Positions 8,866 through 17,651 of a stretch of DNA of 64,000 nt are shown here, one piece after another. The DNA lies in the NCBI RefSeq assembly GCF_013393945.1, contig NZ_CP040297.1, positions 2,806,804 through 2,870,803 on the forward strand, written 5' to 3'. The stretch is from Nostoc sp. TCL26-01 (GTDB taxonomy: Bacteria; Cyanobacteriota; Cyanobacteriia; Cyanobacteriales; Nostocaceae). Made by a program: the position numbers and the translations under genes. Below the pieces are notes generated by a model. That model saw nothing but the letters and a program-made list of their open reading frames with translations. It was not told where the DNA came from and did no database searches. Position 1 is the stretch's first letter, and each line of letters opens with the position of its first letter.

Positions 8866-9224
8866 GAGAAGCATATCGTTAGCAAGTCTCTTGATTCTCA
8901 AAAAATAAAGTCATCGCTCTGCAATCACAAAAGTCTTAGTTAAATTTTCAACACCGACACATAAAACGCAAGATTCATACTATAGTGCTTCTCAATCGAG
9001 TCCAATACAGACCTAACCCCCAACCCCTTCCCTTGTAGGGAAGGGGAGCAAGATTCAAAGCCTCTCTCCTTGTAGGAGAGAGGTTTGGAGAGAGGTCAGA
9101 GCGTATTGCATACAAACGAGAACCGCTATATTTGAGACATATTTTTATATTTTGTTGTGCTTCCCACAAGTGCGATAACCCAAAAAATGAAGTGTAGAGA
9201 CAGCCCCTTGTAGACATCAACGCC
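8866..9224. other. Intergenic region mostly occupied by a MITE-like element
   Basis: Contains the element at 8981-9130 and no supported gene. Confidence 0.6.
8981..9130. mobile_element. 150-bp MITE-like element with imperfect 28-bp inverted ends (TATAG...CTATA)
   Basis: The left 28 bases (from TATAGTGCTTCTC) and the reverse complement of the right 28 bases (from TATAGCGGTTCTC) agree at 20 positions, and both ends carry TA. The interior contains nested hairpins of the CCTTCCCTTGTAGGGAAGG and CTCTCCTTGTAGGAGAG types. TA at both borders is what IS630/Tc1-type transposition leaves, but the TA cannot be proved to be a duplication from one copy. Confidence 0.6.
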
Positions 9225-9443
9225 TCATTTCAACCTCAAAACCTCAACGTTCATGTTCAAAGCTTCAACATTCGACTTCCGAACTTCAATTTTCGACCTC
9301 AGAACTTCAACGTTCATGTTCCAAGGCTCAAATTTCGTCCTCAGAACCTCAACATTCACCCTCAAAGGTTCAACCTCCGACTTCAGAACCGCAAAGTTCA
9401 TGTTCAAAGGCTCAACGTTCGACTTCAGAGGCTCAACTGTCAT
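9225..9443 (-). CDS. Possible small coiled-coil protein made wholly of heptads
   Basis: The DNA is an array of about ten imperfect 21-bp units (TTCAACGTTCATGTTCAAAGG-like). Read on the minus strand each unit is one heptad: VEPLKSN, VEPLNMN, FAVLKSE, VEPLRVN, VEVLRTK, and so on for 72 residues, with hydrophobic residues at positions 1 and 4 as in a coiled coil. The units differ from one another yet the pattern is kept on this strand, which favours coding. The plus strand is also open, so the alternative is a neutral tandem repeat. No start-site signal is convincing. Function unknown. Confidence 0.4.
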   Translation of the reverse strand: MTVEPLKSNVEPLNMNFAVLKSEVEPLRVNVEVLRTKFEPWNMNVEVLRSKIEVRKSNVEALNMNVEVLRLK

Positions 9444-9447
9444 GTTC
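9238..9447. repeat. 21-bp imperfect tandem repeat, about ten units
   Basis: Units share the framework TCAAN(4)TTCN(8). They alternate between GTTCATGTTC and TTCGACTTC types, suggesting expansion of a higher-order unit. Confidence 0.75.
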
Positions 9448-9463
9448 TAAAGCTGAAGCTTCT

Positions 9464-9578
9464 AGTATAAAATGCGATCGCTCTAATTTTTTAGTCCTAA
9501 TACTGTTGGGTTTCGTTCCTCAACCCAACCTACACTTACTGTATTGAAGTATAAAGTGCGATCGCTCTAATTTTTTAG
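9464..9578. repeat. 31-bp direct repeats flanking a GTTGGGTT palindrome
   Basis: Two copies of a 31-base segment containing GTGCGATCGCTCTAATTT (9464-9494 and 9548-9578) differ at one position. Between them lies the GTTGGGTTTC...AACCCAACC element (9504-9534). The layout suggests a local duplication involving the dispersed repeat. Confidence 0.65.
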
Positions 9579-9620
9579 ATCCCATGTGGGACGTAGAGAG
9601 AAGAATTGATAATAATGCGA

Positions 9621-9875
9621 TTAATCGACATTGGCAATTTCTTGTGCTAGTTCTTCTGGAGTATATTGCATAAAATCAACTCTGTAACGAGATAAAGCAT
9701 TAATGAATTCTGCCCGTGTTAGCCCAGCAACTTCTGCTGCTTTAGCTTGAGATATTTCACCTAATTCGTACCATTTGACTGCGGCAGCAATCCGCATTTC
9801 TTGCACAAATTCTTCGGGGTTCTTACGAAGAGCCGAGAATACAGTTGATGGTAATTGGATTGGTACTATTTTCAT
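9621..9875 (-). CDS. UPF0175 family protein (antitoxin-like)
   Basis: 84 residues from the ATG at 9875, which has AAGGA at a good distance; an in-frame codon further upstream lacks such a site. The sequence MKIVPIQLPSTVF, EEFVQEMRIAAAVKWYELGEISQAKAAEVAGLTRAEF is typical of UPF0175: a strand followed by a helix-turn-helix-like segment. These proteins are often paired with DUF3368 PIN-domain toxins. No such gene follows here, so it appears to be an orphan. A Uma2 gene is divergent, 115 bases away. Confidence 0.75.
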   Translation of the reverse strand: MKIVPIQLPSTVFSALRKNPEEFVQEMRIAAAVKWYELGEISQAKAAEVAGLTRAEFINALSRYRVDFMQYTPEELAQEIANVD

Positions 9876-9990
9876 AAAATATTCCTTTTTGCTTTGTTTA
9901 ATCATTTAATTATCTCCAAAATAACCTGAAACATGGAGCGTAGGCATCACTTACTCCATAATTAAGATACAAGAGACAGTAGAGGTGGTT

Positions 9991-10554
9991 ATGACTGTGC
10001 AATTATTAAGACGAAAATTCACAGTGCAGCAATATCATAAAATGATTGAGTCGGGGATTCTGACAGAAGACGACCGAGTGGAGTTGATACGAGGAGAGAT
10101 TATTGAGATGTCACCCATTGGGACAAAACACGCAGCTTGTGTCAATCGATTGATTAATTTATTGGTGCAGTTGTTGGGAAAACAGGTTGTAGTTGCGGCT
10201 CAAAATCCAGTGGCTTTAAACGATAATTCACAACCGCAGCCAGATGTGGCGTTACTCAAACCCCGTGATGATTTTTATGCAACTGCACACCCCCAACCCC
10301 AGGATATTTTGTTATTAATTGAAGTAGCTGATTCGACAATTATATATGACAGGGAAGAGAAAATCCCTTTATATGCAGCAGCAAATATACTTGAGGTTTG
10401 GTTAGTAGATATTAATGAGCAAATTGTCGAAGTTTATCAACAACCAATAGCTACAGGATATCAACATATACAAAAGTTTGATTGCGGTGAAACTTTATCA
10501 ATTCCTGGCTTTCCTGATGTCAAAATTACTGCTGATGAAATATTTGGTAGATAA
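9991..10554 (+). CDS. Uma2 family (DUF820) restriction-endonuclease-like protein
   Basis: 188 residues from the ATG at 9991, which has AGAGG five bases upstream. Recognisable Uma2 features are the start FTVQQYHKMIESGILTEDDRVELIRGEIIEMSPIG, the metal-site aspartate in QPDVALLKP, and LLIEVADST followed by Y..EEKIPLYAAANILEVWLVD. The fold is PD-(D/E)XK. The family is greatly expanded in cyanobacteria and its role is unsettled; it is usually a single gene, as here. Confidence 0.85.
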   Translation: MTVQLLRRKFTVQQYHKMIESGILTEDDRVELIRGEIIEMSPIGTKHAACVNRLINLLVQLLGKQVVVAAQNPVALNDNSQPQPDVALLKPRDDFYATAHPQPQDILLLIEVADSTIIYDREEKIPLYAAANILEVWLVDINEQIVEVYQQPIATGYQHIQKFDCGETLSIPGFPDVKITADEIFGR

Positions 10555-10675
10555 ATTAATGGTACTACTTTGGGGAAGTCAAAAAACTTGTAAGCTGCGA
10601 TTTTTAGCTATTTTGTTCACACGTCCATAAGCTAAACTTGTGACAAGAAAATTGTTGCTGTTTGAAAATGCTATC

Positions 10676-11278
10676 ATGATTGACCTCAGCGCTGAAGCTT
10701 GGGAAAAACGATATCAAGAAAATCGCGATCCTTGGGATTTGGGCTGTCCTGCTCCACCATTGATCAATCTTTTGGCATCAGCCCAAGCCCCTAAGCCTGG
10801 ACGAATGGCAGTTCTAGGCTGTGGTAGCGGACAGGATGCGATGTTATTTTCCACCGCAGGGTTTGATGTGATTGGGTTTGATTTTGCTGCCAGTGCGATC
10901 GCTCGTGCTGATAAAATTGCTAAAGCACGAGAACTAAACACGCAATTTTTACAACGCAACATTTTTGACTTAGAAGTAGAGTTTCTCCATAGTTTTGATT
11001 ATGTATTAGAACACACTTGTTTTTGTGCCATTGATATAGAATTGCGATCGCAATATGTGCAGGTTGTCAAAAACTTACTCCGTCCCAATGGTCAACTAAT
11101 TGCCCTGTTTTTTACTCATAGTCGGTTAGATGGCCCCCCATTTGGTGTGAAGCCACAGGCAATTTTGGATAGCTTTTCACCCTACTTTGATATCATCCTG
11201 TTTCAGGCGGCGAAAGATTCCATCACCGGACGCAAAGGGGAAGAACATTTAGCAATTTTTCAGGTGAAATCGACCTAG
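10676..11278 (+). CDS. TPMT-like class I SAM-dependent methyltransferase
   Basis: 200 residues from ATG 10676 (MIDLSAEAWEKRYQ); an upstream GTG at 10640 in the same frame would add 12 atypical residues. The pattern W...RY.E...PWD.G.PAPPL, then the SAM motif VLGCGSGQD (residues 46-54), the aspartate in VIGFDFAASAI, and DYVLEHTCFCAI match the thiopurine/thiol methyltransferase-like family. The substrate cannot be told. Its stop codon overlaps by four bases the stop of the convergent gene. Confidence 0.82.
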   Translation: MIDLSAEAWEKRYQENRDPWDLGCPAPPLINLLASAQAPKPGRMAVLGCGSGQDAMLFSTAGFDVIGFDFAASAIARADKIAKARELNTQFLQRNIFDLEVEFLHSFDYVLEHTCFCAIDIELRSQYVQVVKNLLRPNGQLIALFFTHSRLDGPPFGVKPQAILDSFSPYFDIILFQAAKDSITGRKGEEHLAIFQVKST

Positions 11279-12624
11279 CAGCCACAGCCACCGGAAGCAG
11301 CTTCCTCATCCTCTGCTTTAAACATCTGCTTTAAATCATCCAGTGTTCCACCCGACAGCGCCCCATAGCCATAGAGGGCAAATCTTTGTGTCACATCATA
11401 GACATCGTGGTTTTTCTTGATGTCTGCAAGTAGCCAACTACCCCAGCGAGTTCGACCAGAAGGGACAAAACAGCAGGCAGTGATAATACCAATGGCTGTC
11501 CAGATTACTATCATCATATCCACAACTGGGGCAATTTTCATCAATGGTTCTGTTAGTAAACCTGATACTACTGATGCTATGAAAAGACCCAAAACCGTGA
11601 TGACTAAAAAGAATCCAAAACTCATTCTGATTATAGCTTCCCAGCCTGTGATAAAAAGTTTTTCTTGCTCCAGTTGTTTTTGAAGAAAATCGGTTTTGTA
11701 TTTGCTGATTTGCCGTAGACTTTGTAAATTTGGATGTTGATGAACTTGTTGCATAATCTGTCGTTCTAAATTGTTAGCTCCAGAAGGAAGTGCTTTTTCA
11801 ATCGCTAAAGTCCGATGACGCACATTTGGACGCAGATATCCCTGATGGACAAGTTGTGTAATTGCTAACTCCACAGATCGCACACTACCACCTGCCAGAT
11901 AAGCCATTTGATAAATATCTAGTTGCGGCTTTTGTGGTTGTTGACTCGGTATGCGAATCCAGTAACGCAGAATTAGTCCGAGGATAACGGATACAATCAG
12001 AATGGTGATAAAATGATAGACGATAAAATCACTCACAAATCTGCCAAAAGGAGATTTTTGACCTAAATCCACACAACCAGCGATTGCCAAAGCAATTATT
12101 ACCATAACTCCCAAGGGCCAGGCAAATCTCATTTGAGGTAGACGTTTGGGAATCACCCAATACTCACTTAAGTTAACTCGCTGCATCTTCAGTTCTGCAC
12201 CAAATCGAATATCGGGGGGTGACCAAATATCTGCTGGTGGAGAGCCAAAAAAATCCCGATAGCTAGTCATTGTTTGCACGTAGAGATGATGGAATTCTGC
12301 ACGTTCCGTCCGTCCACCCCGCGCGGGATGATGGTGTAATTTTTTCCTCAACACTTTGGGACAAAACTCTTCCCAATAAGATTGTGTTAGTAGCACATGA
12401 GCGTGCCACACCTGGTCAACCTGATCTGATGGTACGACTTGATGGTTGGCTACCACAGTTAAAAATGCAAACTTTTTATATTCAGCGATCGCTCTTTGTG
12501 TATAGATTAGTGTCCAACCCTGATTTTTCATCAAATGGCGAGTAAACCCAAATTCATGGGTGGGATCATCTAACGCAAAATCTTGTAAACGTTGATAGAG
12601 GGCAGCTTCAAAAGAATTTAGCAT
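11275..12624 (-). CDS. GRDP-like / TIGR04222-type multi-pass membrane protein
   Basis: 449 residues. The N-terminal 140 residues (YQRLQDFALDDP, VVPSDQVDQVWHAHVLLTQSYWEEFC) resemble the glycine-rich-domain-containing (GRDP-like) family. Hydrophobic helices follow at about 170-190 and 200-220, a cytoplasmic-looking segment with LDIYQMAYLAGGSVRSVELAITQL (as in TIGR04222 proteins), two more helices at about 330-380, and a C-terminus of EEAASGGCGC. TIGR04222 proteins are membrane proteins of unknown role ending in Gly/Cys-rich tails. Fusion of the two modules in one chain is the notable point. Confidence 0.65.
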   Translation of the reverse strand: MLNSFEAALYQRLQDFALDDPTHEFGFTRHLMKNQGWTLIYTQRAIAEYKKFAFLTVVANHQVVPSDQVDQVWHAHVLLTQSYWEEFCPKVLRKKLHHHPARGGRTERAEFHHLYVQTMTSYRDFFGSPPADIWSPPDIRFGAELKMQRVNLSEYWVIPKRLPQMRFAWPLGVMVIIALAIAGCVDLGQKSPFGRFVSDFIVYHFITILIVSVILGLILRYWIRIPSQQPQKPQLDIYQMAYLAGGSVRSVELAITQLVHQGYLRPNVRHRTLAIEKALPSGANNLERQIMQQVHQHPNLQSLRQISKYKTDFLQKQLEQEKLFITGWEAIIRMSFGFFLVITVLGLFIASVVSGLLTEPLMKIAPVVDMMIVIWTAIGIITACCFVPSGRTRWGSWLLADIKKNHDVYDVTQRFALYGYGALSGGTLDDLKQMFKAEDEEAASGGCGC

Positions 12625-12744
12625 GGGTAGTGACCTTGATTAAAGGTATGCTCATCATCACTTGCGTCTAGGATCACGATAATTAAATATTGGAAAAGTG
12701 TAGTCACGTATAATACATCTATTAATGATAATTTATTTAAAATA

Positions 12745-13596
12745 GTGAAAACAGATAGTATTTTTTATCGCCTGTTTCAAGAATTTCCCGATATCTTGTT
12801 TGAACTGATGGGGAATTCTCCTGATATGGCTATTGCTTACCAATTTTCATCAATTTAAATCAAACAAACAGCATTTAGAATTGATGGTGTGTTTGTTCCC
12901 ATAGTTGAAAGTGAGCAGCCAATATATTTTATCGAAGTACAATTTCAAGCAGATGCAAGTATTTACTCACGACTGTTTGCTGAAATCTGCTTATACCTAC
13001 GGCAAAATCAACCCTTAAATGATTGGGGTGCTGTACTTTTATACCCAAATAGGAGTGTAGACACAGGAGACATCAAACATTATCGAGAATTCTTTGCTAG
13101 TCAACGAGTTCGACGTATTTATTTGGATGATTTAAGTGAGGCTACTTCATTACCAATTGGTATTGCCACTCTCAAACTAATAGTTGTATCTGAAGATAGA
13201 GCGATCGCACAAGCAAGGGAGTTGATATCCAGAACCAAGTTAGAAATAAACCTACCACTAAAACAACAACAGTTATTACAATTAATAGAGACTATCCTGT
13301 TGTATAAATTACCCAAAATCAGTAAAGAGGAGATGGAAGAAATGTTTGGCACAAGCGATTTAAAGCAAACCAGATTTTATCAGGAAGTTTTTCAAGAAGG
13401 TGTTGAGCAAGGCATTGAGCAAGGCATTGAGCAAGGCATTGAGCAAGGAGAGATTAGAGGTAAATTAAAAGCGGTTTTACCAATGTTGACAGCAGGGTTT
13501 AGTTTAGAGCAAATAGCACAAGCTTTAGATTTAAATATTGAAGCAGTACGCCAAGCTACACAACAAAAGTCGCCTAATTCCTCAAGTGGTAATTGA
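12745..13596 (+). pseudogene. Rpn-type (DUF2887) PD-(D/E)XK nuclease gene broken by one in-frame stop
   Basis: From the GTG at 12745 the frame encodes a typical DUF2887 N-terminus (KTDSIFYRLFQEFPDILFEL), reaches a TAA at codon 38 (12856-12858), and then continues in the same frame as KQTAFRIDGVFVPIVESEQPIYFIEVQFQ to 13596. Everything else is intact, including the nuclease-type D...EVQ core and a C-terminal helix-turn-helix-like tail. The stop is one substitution from GAA or CAA. Restart at GTG 12889 would give 235 residues lacking the first strand and helix. The array GIEQGIEQGIEQG before the tail comes from a 12-bp tandem repeat. Most likely a recent pseudogene or read-through variant. Confidence 0.75.
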
Positions 13597-13733
13597 GAAA
13601 GATAACTTTTAACTACTATTTTTGGTCTAGAAAGAGTTTCTTAAGACAAATTATTGGTTAATTTTTGTTAATATTGGACACAGTGTTGTTACTTCGTCCT
13701 CAAATCCTATAATTCCTACCTGAGAGAAACTCG

Positions 13734-15428
13734 ATGCTGCGACTAGAACATATAAGTAAAATTTATCCTACAGGCGAAGTTCTCAAAGACATCAACTGGG
13801 AAGTTAAACCAGGCGATCGCATTGGTTTAGTTGGCGTAAACGGTGCAGGAAAGTCCACCCAGCTAAAGATTATCACTGGGGAAATGGAACCCACATCTGG
13901 GGAAATTATTCGGCCGGCGAGTTTACACATTGCCTACCTTAACCAAGAATTTGAGGTAGATCCCCTGCGTACCGTTAGAGAAGAATTTTGGACAGTCTTT
14001 AAGGAAGCAAACCAAGCACAGCTAGCCTTAACTCAAGTACAGCGTGAGATGGAAACAGCGACTCCAGAAGAATTAGATGAGCTAATTCATAAATTGGATC
14101 GCTTGCAACGTCAGTTTGAAGCTTTGGATGGCTATGGCTTGGAAGCACGCATCGGGAAAATTTTACCAGAAATGGGGTTTGAGCAAGAAGACGGCGATCG
14201 CTTAGTCAGTGCTTTCTCTGGTGGCTGGCAAATGCGGATGAGTTTAGGTAAGATTCTCCTGCAAGCACCAGATATCTTACTGCTGGACGAACCGACAAAC
14301 CATTTAGATTTAGAAACTATTGAATGGCTAGAAAATTATCTGAAAAAGCTGATCACACCAATGGTGATAGTTTCCCATGACCGGGAATTTCTTGACCGCC
14401 TCTGCACACAAATAGTCGAGACTGAACGGGGTGTTTCTAGCACCTACCTCGGTAATTATTCTGCATACTTACAACAAAAGGCGGAAAATCAGTCAGCACA
14501 ACTGAGTGCTTACGAACGTCAGCAAAAAGAAATCGACAAACAGCAAGCCTTTGTTGACAGATTCCGCGCTAGTGCTACCCGGAGTACTCAAGCAAAAAGC
14601 CGGGAAAAGCAACTAGACAAAATCGAACGCATCGAAGCACCTATATCTGGGGTGAGAACCTTGCATTTCCGCTTTCCTCCTGCACCCCGGAGTGGACGAG
14701 AGGTTGTCATCATCAAGGATTTAACTCACATCTACGATGATAAGATTTTATTCTTGGGTGCAAATCTTTTACTTGAGAGAGGCGATCGCATTGCTTTTTT
14801 AGGCCCCAATGGTGCAGGAAAATCTACCCTATTGCGGCTAATCATGGGTTTAGAACCTCCCAGTGAAGGCAGTGTGATATTGGGCGATCATAACGTCATT
14901 CCTGGTTACTTTGAACAAAACCAAGCCGAAGCCTTAGACTTGAAAAAAACCGTCATGGAAACTATTCATGATGAAGTACCTGATTGGAAAAACGAAGAAG
15001 TCCGCACCCTGTTAGGACAGTTTTTGTTTACAGGTGACACAGTATTTAAGCTAGTAGAAGCATTAAGTGGAGGCGAAAAAGCACGTTTAGCTTTAGCAAA
15101 AATGCTCTTGCGTCCAGCCAACTTAGTCATCTTAGATGAGCCTACTAACCACCTAGATATTCCAGCCAAAGAAATGCTGGAAGAAGCGCTGCAAAACTAT
15201 GATGGGACAGCCATAGTCGTATCTCACGATCGCTATTTTATTTCTCAGGTAGCTAACAAAATTGTGGAAATTCGAGATGGAGAATTTCGCGTCTACTTAG
15301 GCGATTATCACTATTATCTGACAAAAATTGCGGAAGAAAAAGAAGCTGCCAGATTAGAAGCGATCGCTGCGGAAAAAGCTGCTAAAAAAGCCGCTAAATC
15401 TGCCAAGGCTGGCGGTAAGAAGAAATAA
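13734..15428 (+). CDS. ABC-F family ATPase
   Basis: 564 residues with two ABC domains and no membrane segments. Domain 1 has GVNGAGKST, the signature FSGGWQMRMSLGK and LLLDEPTNHLD; domain 2 has GPNGAGKST, LSGGEKARLALAK and LVILDEPTNHLD. The charged linker between them (KQQAFVDRFRASATRSTQAKSREKQL) is the ABC-F linker that reaches the ribosome in characterised members. The C-terminal Lys/Ala-rich tail is likely an RNA-binding arm. ABC-F proteins act on ribosomes (translation factors or antibiotic protection); which subtype this is cannot be told. A second ATG is not needed; the gene begins at 13734. Confidence 0.92.
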   Translation: MLRLEHISKIYPTGEVLKDINWEVKPGDRIGLVGVNGAGKSTQLKIITGEMEPTSGEIIRPASLHIAYLNQEFEVDPLRTVREEFWTVFKEANQAQLALTQVQREMETATPEELDELIHKLDRLQRQFEALDGYGLEARIGKILPEMGFEQEDGDRLVSAFSGGWQMRMSLGKILLQAPDILLLDEPTNHLDLETIEWLENYLKKLITPMVIVSHDREFLDRLCTQIVETERGVSSTYLGNYSAYLQQKAENQSAQLSAYERQQKEIDKQQAFVDRFRASATRSTQAKSREKQLDKIERIEAPISGVRTLHFRFPPAPRSGREVVIIKDLTHIYDDKILFLGANLLLERGDRIAFLGPNGAGKSTLLRLIMGLEPPSEGSVILGDHNVIPGYFEQNQAEALDLKKTVMETIHDEVPDWKNEEVRTLLGQFLFTGDTVFKLVEALSGGEKARLALAKMLLRPANLVILDEPTNHLDIPAKEMLEEALQNYDGTAIVVSHDRYFISQVANKIVEIRDGEFRVYLGDYHYYLTKIAEEKEAARLEAIAAEKAAKKAAKSAKAGGKKK

Positions 15429-15430
15429 AA

Positions 15431-15492
15431 ATGGGTAATGGGTAATGGGTAAGAGTTTTACCAATGACCATTGACTATTGACTAATGACTAG
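15431..15492. repeat. Tandem arrays GGGTAAT and (C)CATTGACTAATGAC
   Basis: GGGTAAT units are followed by heptamers of the CATTGAC/TATTGAC/TAATGAC family, between the ABC-F gene and gpmI. Confidence 0.75.
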
Positions 15493-15618
15493 GTTAAAGA
15501 AAAGCTAAAAAAATATAGAGTTATGTCATAAAAAAAGTTAATAAGCAGAAATTCACTTGCAGTGGTAATTAGCAGTGGTATCATTCGGGTATTACAAAAA
15601 GTAAAGGGCAATTTTACT

Positions 15619-17220
15619 ATGACCAAAGCACCTGTTGCTCCTGTGGTGCTAGTCATTTTAGACGGATGGGGCTACTGCGAGGAGAAGCGAGGAAATGCCA
15701 TTATGGCTGCCAAAACTCCAGTCATGGAAAGTTTATGGGCAGCTTATCCCCACACCCTCATCCATACATCAGGGAAAGCCGTAGGATTGCCAGAGGGTCA
15801 AATGGGTAACTCAGAAGTTGGTCATTTGAACATTGGTGCTGGGCGAGTCGTACCACAAGAATTGGTACGCATATCTGATGCCGTGGAAGATGGTTCTATC
15901 CTCAGCAACTCAGCTCTTGTCAAAATTTGCCAGGAAGTTCGCTCTCGAAATGGCAAGTTACACTTAGTTGGGCTTTGTTCTGAGGGGGGTGTACACTCAC
16001 ATCTCACCCATCTGTTCGGACTAATTGACTTAGCCAAAGATCAGCGAATTTCCGACGTTTGTATTCACGCTATTACCGATGGTCGTGATACTGCACCAGT
16101 AGACGGCATCAAAGCGATCGCTGCTATAGAAGACTACACAAAACGTCTAGGTATTGGCCGCATAGTCACAATTAGCGGGCGCTACTATGCAATGGATCGC
16201 GATCGCCGTTGGGATCGGGTACAACGGGCTTACGATGTGATGACACAAGTCGGTGCGGGTGATGGTCGCAAGGCTGTTGATGTCTTGCAAGCTTCATATT
16301 CCGAAGGGGTGACGGACGAGTTTATCGTTCCAGTTCGCATTGCTCCTGGTACAATCGAGCCAGGAGACGGGGTGATATTCTTCAACTTCCGCCCAGACCG
16401 CGCTAGACAACTAACTCAAGCTTTTGTTAGCCCCGAATTTACAGGTTTTGCCAGACAACAGGTTAAACCTTTGTCTTTTGTCACATTTACCCAATACGAT
16501 GGTGATCTACCTGTAAATGTAGCCTTTGAGCCGCAAAATCTCAGTAATATTCTGGGTGAAGTCATCGCCAATCAAGGGTTAAAACAGTTTCGCACTGCCG
16601 AAACCGAAAAGTATGCCCACGTCACTTACTTCTTTAACGGTGGCTTGGAAGAACCTTTTGCTGGGGAAGACAGGGAACTTGTCAGCAGTCCGATGGTCGC
16701 AACTTACGACAAAGCCCCAGCCATGTCAGCAGCAGCTGTCACAGATACAGCGATCGCTGCCATTAAAAAAGGTATATATTCCCTGGTTGTGATCAATTAT
16801 GCTAACCCAGACATGGTAGGGCATACTGGTCAAATAGAACCAACAATCACTGCCATTGAAACAGTTGATCGCTGTTTGGGTCGTTTGTTAGAAGGCATCA
16901 GCAAAGCAGGTGGGACAGCAATTATTACTGCCGATCATGGCAACGCTGAGTATATGCTAGATGAAGCAGGTAATTCTTGGACAGCTCACACTACTAACCC
17001 AGTCCCCCTAATTTTAGTGGAAGGCGAAAAAGTAAAAATCCCTGGAAGTGCTACCAATGTTGAACTACGCAGCGATGGCAAACTAGCCGACATTGCACCC
17101 ACAATTTTAGATATTTTACAACTACCCCAACCACCAGAAATGACAGGGCGATCGCTCTTACAACCGACAGCATACGATGTGCAAAACCCCCGCACTCGCA
17201 TACCAGTAGGTCTTAACTGA
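15619..17220 (+). CDS. gpmI: 2,3-bisphosphoglycerate-independent phosphoglycerate mutase
   Basis: Interconverts 3- and 2-phosphoglycerate in glycolysis with two Mn ions. 533 residues from ATG 15619, which is preceded by AAAGGG; the frame extends upstream to 15562 but that stretch is unlike the family. Visible: VVLVILDGWGYCEE (metal ligand D), the phospho-serine site MGNSEVGHLNIGAGR, ITDGRDTAP, RYYAMDRDRRWDR, FFNFRPDRARQ, NYANPDMVGHTG and TADHGNAE. The alkaline-phosphatase-like catalytic set is complete. secG follows after 180 bases. Confidence 0.96.
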   Translation: MTKAPVAPVVLVILDGWGYCEEKRGNAIMAAKTPVMESLWAAYPHTLIHTSGKAVGLPEGQMGNSEVGHLNIGAGRVVPQELVRISDAVEDGSILSNSALVKICQEVRSRNGKLHLVGLCSEGGVHSHLTHLFGLIDLAKDQRISDVCIHAITDGRDTAPVDGIKAIAAIEDYTKRLGIGRIVTISGRYYAMDRDRRWDRVQRAYDVMTQVGAGDGRKAVDVLQASYSEGVTDEFIVPVRIAPGTIEPGDGVIFFNFRPDRARQLTQAFVSPEFTGFARQQVKPLSFVTFTQYDGDLPVNVAFEPQNLSNILGEVIANQGLKQFRTAETEKYAHVTYFFNGGLEEPFAGEDRELVSSPMVATYDKAPAMSAAAVTDTAIAAIKKGIYSLVVINYANPDMVGHTGQIEPTITAIETVDRCLGRLLEGISKAGGTAIITADHGNAEYMLDEAGNSWTAHTTNPVPLILVEGEKVKIPGSATNVELRSDGKLADIAPTILDILQLPQPPEMTGRSLLQPTAYDVQNPRTRIPVGLN

Positions 17221-17227
17221 GCTATGA

Positions 17228-17345
17228 GAGAACAGTCACTGTGTCAATGTAGTGATTTTTCTCTCTGTGTCTCTGTGCCTCTGTGGTAAAAATAACTTAT
17301 TTAACCACAGAGACACAAAAAACACAGAGTCTGTTAACTGTTCTC
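17228..17345. repeat. MITE-like element with GAGAACAGT ends and nested CTCTGTG inverted repeat
   Basis: GAGAACAGTCA at 17228-17238 is mirrored by TAACTGTTCTC at 17335-17345. Inside, CTCTGTG...CCTCTGTGGT (about 17263) pairs with ACCACAGAG...CACAGAG (to about 17329). No coding content. It sits between gpmI and secG. Confidence 0.6.
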
Positions 17346-17399
17346 CCCTGAAAAACCCTTCCGTTTAGAAACTTGTGATAAAAGAAAGAGATTGCTACC

Positions 17400-17633
17400 A
17401 TGACAATTACTAATATAGTGCAACTAATTTGGGCGCTTTCCGCGACAGGTATGATTATTTTGGTATTGCTTCACAGTCCCAAAGGTGATGGCATTGGAGC
17501 CATTGGTGGACAAGCACAGTTATTTAGTAGTACCAAAAGCGCTGAAAACACCCTTAACCGCATTACTTGGGCATTAACAGTCATATTTATGGGTTTAACA
17601 GTAGTTTTAAGTGCCGGCTGGCTACCTAAATAA
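17400..17633 (+). CDS. secG: Preprotein translocase subunit SecG
   Basis: 77 residues. Two membrane helices (about 5-23 and 54-72) flank the conserved cytoplasmic loop HSPKGDGIGAIGGQAQLFSSTKSAENTLNRIT. SecG is the small accessory subunit of the SecYEG channel in the plasma and thylakoid membranes. ATG at 17400 has AGAAAGAG upstream. The Zn-protease gene begins 18 bases downstream, possibly on the same transcript. Confidence 0.95.
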   Translation: MTITNIVQLIWALSATGMIILVLLHSPKGDGIGAIGGQAQLFSSTKSAENTLNRITWALTVIFMGLTVVLSAGWLPK

Positions 17634-17651
17634 AATCAAGGGGATGAGTAA

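Noticed and set aside
9253..9450. 65-residue plus-strand frame made of TSTF/KGST-type heptads
   Set aside because: Opposite strand of the 21-bp repeat; the minus strand gives the better coiled-coil pattern. Both being open is a property of the repeat.
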